Shown: positions 7,100 through 11,119 of the stretch, one piece after another | Position numbering within the stretch: position 1 is the first letter of the stretch | How the letters are laid out: each line of letters starts with the position of its first letter | Origin: Dictyocoela muelleri | Lineage: Eukaryota; Microsporidia | DNA length: 11,119 bases | Direction of reading: 5' to 3' | Assembly (NCBI GenBank): GCA_016256075.1 | Contig: SDVU01000726.1 | Coordinates: 1 to 11,119 of the forward strand | Notes under the pieces: model-generated | What the model was told of the DNA's origin: nothing | Databases searched by the model: none | What the model saw: only the letters and a program-made list of their open reading frames with translations | Position numbers and translations under genes: made by a program

Positions 7100-9229
7100 A
7101 TGACTTTCTCACTTCTTTCCGAGATAACCCGAAAATCACTGACAGAAAAAATAACATCTGAACAATTCATAACAGCTTACAACATAATTTACAGTCATTG
7201 CACCGCGCCAACCAAAGAATACGAAATACTCGGCAGAGATATTTACGACATTCTTATCTGCACCGTAAATGAACATACATCACACTTAAAAACTAAGTTT
7301 AAAGAAATTGAAAATAGTACTATTATTAACAAAAAAGAAGAAATGATAAAAAATATATTATTTTATGAAAATGGTATCGAAACTGTAAAATGTATTTACT
7401 CATACTTAAGCAGATATTTTATCAAAATATCAATTGATAGACGTGAACCTGTAATGGATTTAGAAACGTTGTTATATACTTACATTTATAGAAATGCATT
7501 AGAAACTGTTAATATCAATATTTTTGATTTTATTGATGACTATCATTTTTTTAAATTTTATAAAAAATCTCTTGTTTATTCTGATGATGAACAAAAATTC
7601 AAAAATGTGATTTTTAGGCATTTCAAGAAAATAGACACTTCGTCAGAAATAAAAATAATTCTTCAAAATTTATGCTATGATATGACAGTGATTGAAAAAA
7701 ATTACGATAACCAAATTTTGAAAGACTCATTGAAAATATTACAGAAAATTATAAAATCAAAAATTAATGACATTGAAGACTTTTTGATTTCAGAAATTGA
7801 CAATTTGTTTCAAAAATTTCTAACATCAAGCGAATTAGAATTTCAACATAATTTTAATAGCAATATTTCATTTATTGATACTATTTTGAAATATACTCAC
7901 CCACTGCTACAAAAATTTAGTGATAAATTTATTTTATATTTAGAAAACATAATTAAAAAGACTGAAAGTAATCAAATAACAAATCTTATGATTGATCTTT
8001 ATTTGTATTTGGCAAATTATAAGAAGCTTAAAAAACAAATAAAATCCTTCTTTAGCACGCAATTGCCTCGTTTCAAAATTGATTTTCCAGAAGAAATCGA
8101 AAAATCAATAAATCAAATAAATCTGACTCAAAACAGTGACAATAAGCCTTATAGTAATGAATATTTAAATATTTCGGATAATATCACAGAACGGTCAATC
8201 CCTCTTAATTTAATAATAGAAATGCTTATTTTGAGTGACCATGAAACATACAGAAAGAGGATAATTAGTGATTCACAATTTAGATGTCTTTATGGATGTT
8301 TAATAAAGGAAAGGATTCTCGGTCAATTAGTTAAAGAAATTTATGGAAATGAAATACTGAGGTGTGTAAATGATATTGGTAGTTGTGCATGTCAAAATTG
8401 TATCGCTAAAGAAAATAAAATTTCTAAAATTGATGAAAATAAAATTCCGGAAATTGATGACAATAAAATTCCCGAAATTGTTGAAAATAAAATTTCTAAA
8501 ATTGATGAAAATAAAATTTTTAAAATTGATAAAAACTTTCTCATTTTGAGAGTCTTAACATCTGGATTTTGGGATTTTAAAACCAAAAATTTAGTTCTTC
8601 ATAAAATTTTGGATTTAAAAATAAAAGAGTTGGCTGACCCAATTTTATCTAAAAAGAATAGAAAGTCTCGGATTAAAATTTGTCCCCAAGTTTCAAAATG
8701 TGAGTTTTTTATTAACGGTACGTTAGTTATTTCAAATTTGGAAGTTTTGAATGTCATTTTACATTTGAATAATTCATCTTTAACTGTTAATGAACTAAAA
8801 ATAAAAACAAATGATCTTAATGTTGAATCAATAATAGCACTACTTCTTGAAAATAAAATTCTTATTATTGAGAATGATAATAATAAAATTCATAATAATG
8901 ATAAAAATGATATTAATAATAAAAATATAACTGATAAAAAATCATTACTGGGAAATCAAATAATTTCTCTTAATCCGGATTTTACGAATAATGATATTGT
9001 TGATATTTTTGATTTCAGAAAAGATGAAAATAAAAAAAGTGTCGATGAGATTGAAAATTTAGATTTTTTGAAATGTTTGATTGTTTCTATGGTGAAAAAG
9101 AAGGATCAAAAAATTGATGATTTAATTGAATTTTTAAAATTGTATGGTAAAGATCGAAGAATTTTAGATGATTTAGTTAAAAGGGGGTATTTAGCTTTTG
9201 AAAATGATACTGTTCGTTATTTAGTTTAG
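7100..9229 (+). CDS. Cullin (CUL1-like), scaffold of a RING-type ubiquitin ligase
   Basis: Cullins hold a substrate-adaptor at their N-terminus and the RBX RING protein at their C-terminus. Here 709 residues, against about 740-780 in typical cullins, read without a break. The N-terminus (YNIIYSHCTAP, GRDIYDIL) and YLSRYF (102-107) with the following RREPVMDLETLLYTYIYRNAL match the first cullin repeats, closest in my memory to CUL1. The cullin homology region includes LIKERILG, LTSGFWDF (TSG-W at 487-491), LNNSSLTVNELKI and LLLENKILIIEN. The C-terminal winged helix (about 654-709) has LIVSMVKKKDQ, where K666 aligns with the neddylated Lys of CUL1, and ends KRGYLAFENDTVRYLV. Unusual points are four Cys at 422, 429, 431 and 434, an eight-residue tandem repeat at 439-478, and Asn/Asp-rich linkers near 590-650. 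The start is the first in-frame ATG and abuts CCCACGC. Paralogue identity is not certain. Confidence 0.9.
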   Translation: MTFSLLSEITRKSLTEKITSEQFITAYNIIYSHCTAPTKEYEILGRDIYDILICTVNEHTSHLKTKFKEIENSTIINKKEEMIKNILFYENGIETVKCIYSYLSRYFIKISIDRREPVMDLETLLYTYIYRNALETVNINIFDFIDDYHFFKFYKKSLVYSDDEQKFKNVIFRHFKKIDTSSEIKIILQNLCYDMTVIEKNYDNQILKDSLKILQKIIKSKINDIEDFLISEIDNLFQKFLTSSELEFQHNFNSNISFIDTILKYTHPLLQKFSDKFILYLENIIKKTESNQITNLMIDLYLYLANYKKLKKQIKSFFSTQLPRFKIDFPEEIEKSINQINLTQNSDNKPYSNEYLNISDNITERSIPLNLIIEMLILSDHETYRKRIISDSQFRCLYGCLIKERILGQLVKEIYGNEILRCVNDIGSCACQNCIAKENKISKIDENKIPEIDDNKIPEIVENKISKIDENKIFKIDKNFLILRVLTSGFWDFKTKNLVLHKILDLKIKELADPILSKKNRKSRIKICPQVSKCEFFINGTLVISNLEVLNVILHLNNSSLTVNELKIKTNDLNVESIIALLLENKILIIENDNNKIHNNDKNDINNKNITDKKSLLGNQIISLNPDFTNNDIVDIFDFRKDENKKSVDEIENLDFLKCLIVSMVKKKDQKIDDLIEFLKLYGKDRRILDDLVKRGYLAFENDTVRYLV
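8414..8533 (+). repeat. 24-bp tandem repeat inside the cullin gene (5 units)
   Basis: Five in-frame units start at 8414, 8438, 8462, 8486 and 8510. They encode NKISKIDE, NKIPEIDD, NKIPEIVE, NKISKIDE and NKIFKIDK. The array sits between the segment matching the cullin 'DIG' helix region (CVNDIGSCACQNC) and the TSGFW segment, where other cullins have only a short linker. Because 24 is divisible by three, copy-number change keeps the frame. Confidence 0.92.
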
Positions 9230-9627
9230 TATTATAGTTGGTTGAAATATTTAAATATTTTTTGTGAATTAATTATGAATTGATTGATTTATAACTAGAG
9301 TTTAAAGAAAACGCAATTCTAAATTTGTAATGTAAAAAAAACTAATGTTAAATTATAATTCAACCTATAATAATCTTAAAGTGTTCATATTTTAATTAAA
9401 TTTTACCTATTTTTCTATTTAAAATGTTTCTAAGTTTATTATTAAAATAAATATTAATGATGACAAAGGCTTATCTGTATCTGGTATTTATTCGAAAACA
9501 GATAAATCATTGTTTTTTTTAAAAACAGATATATTATCCAGATTTTTTAAAAAAAAACATACTATATTATGAAACTTTTATATTAATACAAAACATTTGG
9601 TACTCTATATCCATGAGAATCCGAAAC

Positions 9628-9684
9628 AAGCATCAAAATTCTCTAAAAAATGTTATTTTTGAGCTTAATTCAGCGAAATATGAA
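9628..9684 (+). repeat. Diverged direct repeat, unit P
   Basis: Unit P contains ATCAAAATTCT, ATGTTATTT and GAGCTTAATTCAGCGAAAT. It aligns with 10002-10053 with a few small gaps. Further downstream in both units lies a GGGATTC motif (9830 region and 10073 region), so the original repeat may be longer than the alignable core. Confidence 0.5.
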
Positions 9685-10001
9685 GAGATTGTACTTAAAT
9701 TTTTTATATCATTATTTTTATTTCTAAATTTAGCAAATCTGTTACAAGAATATATTAAAATACAATGCCTGCAATTCTAAATTTTCATTCCCTTTTTATA
9801 CTTTTTCTTTTCAAGACTTAGGGATTCGACATGAGTAGTAAAGAAATCAAAATACTATTATTTTATCATAAAATAAGTTATTAATTCATTATATTTCATG
9901 AATCGATGTATTTACTTAGTATAACTATAGAGCTTTTTCAAAAAAAAAAATTATTGCAAAACTCTCAGATATGACAGGAACCGGGTCCACCTTCAATAAA
10001 T

Positions 10002-10053
10002 AAGAATCAAAATTCTTAAAATGTTATTTGGGCTCAAATCAGCAAATTATAAG
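10002..10053 (+). repeat. Diverged direct repeat, unit Q
   Basis: Unit Q contains AATCAAAATTCT, ATGTTATTT and GGCTCAAATCAGCAAATTAT. It is the second copy of the sequence at 9628-9684. The family is unknown. Confidence 0.5.
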
Positions 10054-10095
10054 TGTCATTTCCAATGTGAGGGGATTCTCGATATAATGAAAAAC

Positions 10096-10140
10096 TCATT
10101 TTGACGGAAAAATGACAAAATATTTTTCCCGCTAAAATGA
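10096..10140. repeat. Nested hairpin with GGAAAAAT / ATTTTTCC stem
   Basis: Inner arms CGGAAAAAT and ATTTTTCCCG flank GACAAAAT. Outer arms CATTTT and AAAATG extend the fold, and AAAATGACAAAAT occurs twice. No T run marks it as a terminator. It may be a small fold-back element. Confidence 0.4.
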
Positions 10141-10217
10141 CAAAATCATTTTATAAGAAAAATAAGTAAAATTAACTTTGTCAAAATTAGAGACATAAAG
10201 ATATCAAAAATTGATTT

Positions 10218-10686
10218 CATTATTTTATATATTACATGTTGAAAACATACATAGCTGCCAAACTGGAGGGTTGTCACTTACTGTGGTCTGTGACCTTTGG
10301 TTCTTGGTGTTCCGATAATACGTCGCTTTCTAAACAAACGACCCAGAAGCCCATCTGTATACACGATTTTTTTTATCAATAACTCAACAGGCTACTGGCA
10401 ATTGGTGGGTTTTCATGAATTTTTATTTTTCACTACTTTTTGCCGAGATGATTCGCCGCACATTTACCCACACCTAGGGGAGTCCTCTCTTCTTCATTGT
10501 CATAATATACAGAATCTTAATCAGCTATACCACACTGGAATAGCTGTATATTATACTATATTTCTATAGTTATGGCCGCTTAATGTCATTCCCTCATTAT
10601 TTATTAAAGAGTGACGTCAGCGGTATTCGAACTACTATACTTAAATTTACATTCAAGAGTGTTAACTACTGAACTATATGGCCATA
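10218..10686 (-). mobile_element. tRNA-headed SINE-like repeat, copy S3 (most complete)
   Basis: On the minus strand the head begins GGCCATATAGTTCAGTAG (A-box-like at 10666-10676) with B-box-like AGTTCGAATAC at 10623-10633, then TGACGTCA (10612-10619) and TCTTTAATAAATAATGAG. A tRNA-unrelated body of about 380 bases follows, ending in a CAACATGTAATATATAAAAT tail. It aligns with S1 over the body and tail, and with S2 over head and body, which is what defines the family. A 90-codon plus-strand open frame across it is incidental. About 470 bases long. Confidence 0.8.
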
Positions 10687-11035
10687 CCACTTGTATTGTT
10701 ATTAAAAATTTGATTAATTTTTTTGTTATTTTAACGGATATGGCTCGACTATAAGTTAATGGTTTAAAATTACTATTTAAAGAGATTTTTAAAACCATAT
10801 TTATTTAATAGTCATTTCTTTTATACCTTTAATCTATTTACTGGCAAAAAAAAACAATAACAAATCCTAAATTTATAATAATCTACAAATAATAAAAAAA
10901 CACTAGATGAAACAAAAAACCACTAATTGGATCTTGTCCTTATATTCTGTATACGACATTATGTTCATCACGCGAAATAAAAAATGAAGTTGCCAGAAAA
11001 AAGTTTGATCTTTTTTATATTTACTCTGAATATAC
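10687..11035. other. Non-coding A/T-rich spacer between two divergent repeat heads
   Basis: No gene is seen. A hairpin with ATGGTTT/AAACCAT outer arms lies at about 10758-10799. The rest is A/T tracts. The heads of copies S3 and S4 point away from each other across it. Confidence 0.4.
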
Positions 11036-11119
11036 GGGCCAAATAGCTCAGTGGTTAACACTTTTGAATGTAAAATTTAAGTATCGTGGTTCGAATCCCG
11101 CTGACGTCACTCTTTAATA
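11036..11119 (+). mobile_element. tRNA-headed SINE-like repeat, copy S4 (cut by window end)
   Basis: The head starts GGGCCAAA, with an A box TAGCTCAGTGG at 11044-11054 and a B box GGTTCGAATCC at 11088-11098, both perfect to the polymerase III consensus, 33 bases apart. TGACGTCA (11102-11109) and CTCTTTAATA follow, as in S2 and S3. The acceptor ends (GGCCAAA against GACGTCAC) do not pair and the D and T stems are mostly mismatched, so it is not a working tRNA. The preserved boxes suggest the youngest copy of the four. The body lies beyond the window. Confidence 0.8.
11044..11098 (+). promoter_or_regulatory. Internal RNA polymerase III promoter (A and B boxes)
   Basis: TAGCTCAGTGG and GGTTCGAATCC match the canonical tRNA-type A and B boxes at a tRNA-like distance, beginning eight or nine bases from the element start as in a tRNA gene. 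Confidence 0.75.

Larger units (their letters stand above)
9230..10217. other. Non-coding stretch downstream of the cullin
   Basis: No gene is visible. It contains a small hairpin with perfect 8-base arms TTATCTGT/ACAGATAA (about 9472-9507), diverged direct repeats at 9628-9684 and 10002-10053, a hairpin around 10096-10140, and long A/T tracts. No clear transcription terminator was found for the cullin. Confidence 0.5.

Noticed and set aside
8414-8533. A CRISPR-like array
   Set aside because: The 24-base units are contiguous, with no spacers, and lie in frame within a eukaryotic cullin gene.
8392-8586. Minus-strand open frame with repeated ILFSSISGIL-like units
   Set aside because: It is the antisense of the tandem repeat in the cullin gene.
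7100-9229. The APC2 subunit of the anaphase-promoting complex
   Set aside because: APC2 shares the cullin fold, but the N-terminal cullin repeats and the IVSMVKKK-type neddylation segment fit a canonical cullin better. The alternative is not fully excluded.
10297-10569. Plus-strand 90-codon open frame
   Set aside because: It lies wholly inside the SINE-like repeat copy S3; the related copies do not preserve the frame and no protein family is recognisable.
10604-10798. Minus-strand 64-codon open frame
   Set aside because: It crosses the tRNA-like head of S3 and its flank, with no protein-like features.
11036-11109. A functional tRNA gene at the right edge
   Set aside because: The A and B boxes are perfect, but the acceptor ends do not pair, the D and T stems are mostly mismatched, no clear anticodon arm forms, and the same sequence recurs with a common body in other copies.

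Overview
The window is very AT-rich and gene-poor. It holds one intact protein gene in a landscape of decayed transposable elements and dispersed repeats. A microsporidian with an expanded, repeat-laden genome fits best. The only gene, a divergent cullin, has no visible intron, is rich in Lys, Asn and Ile, and carries a CCC-type motif (CCCACGC) directly against its ATG, as is known for microsporidian genes. Another AT-rich protist cannot be excluded by eye.

Layout: 1-2066 is a pogo/Tigger-type DNA transposon remnant, with a long hairpin and an array of CCCCTTTATTTTAACA-like units before it and one more unit after it. 2201-2611 is a clean hAT-type MITE with 13-bp terminal inverted repeats, a perfect 8-bp target duplication and an internal 21-bp tandem repeat. 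2620-3330 is mostly low-complexity, with one hairpin and a doubtful small ORF. About 3337-4519 is a Merlin (IS1595-like) transposon remnant whose ends carry repeated GATTAAAAAATTATA units. 4522-5180 (minus) is a broken, unassigned coding remnant. 5307-5489 (plus) holds a short stretch resembling a LINE reverse transcriptase. 6095-6394, 6545-6967, 10218-10686 and 11036-11119 are copies of one repeat family with a tRNA-like head, in both orientations. 7100-9229 is the cullin gene. 9230-10217 is non-coding, with a diverged direct repeat and hairpins.

The most notable item is the tRNA-headed family. The copy running off the right edge has textbook RNA polymerase III A and B boxes at tRNA-like spacing, but its acceptor and D arms do not pair, so it looks like a SINE rather than a tRNA gene. 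Three copies share a conserved TGACGTCA palindrome just after the head, and two older copies lie tail to tail immediately upstream of the cullin. Together with the possible LINE fragment, this suggests a SINE/LINE pair in this genome.

The cullin would be the scaffold of a RING-type ubiquitin ligase. It keeps a candidate neddylation lysine in the C-terminal winged helix and has an eight-residue tandem repeat inserted in the cullin homology region. No operon-like relation between genes is visible, because there is only one real gene. All family assignments come from reading motifs; no database search was possible.
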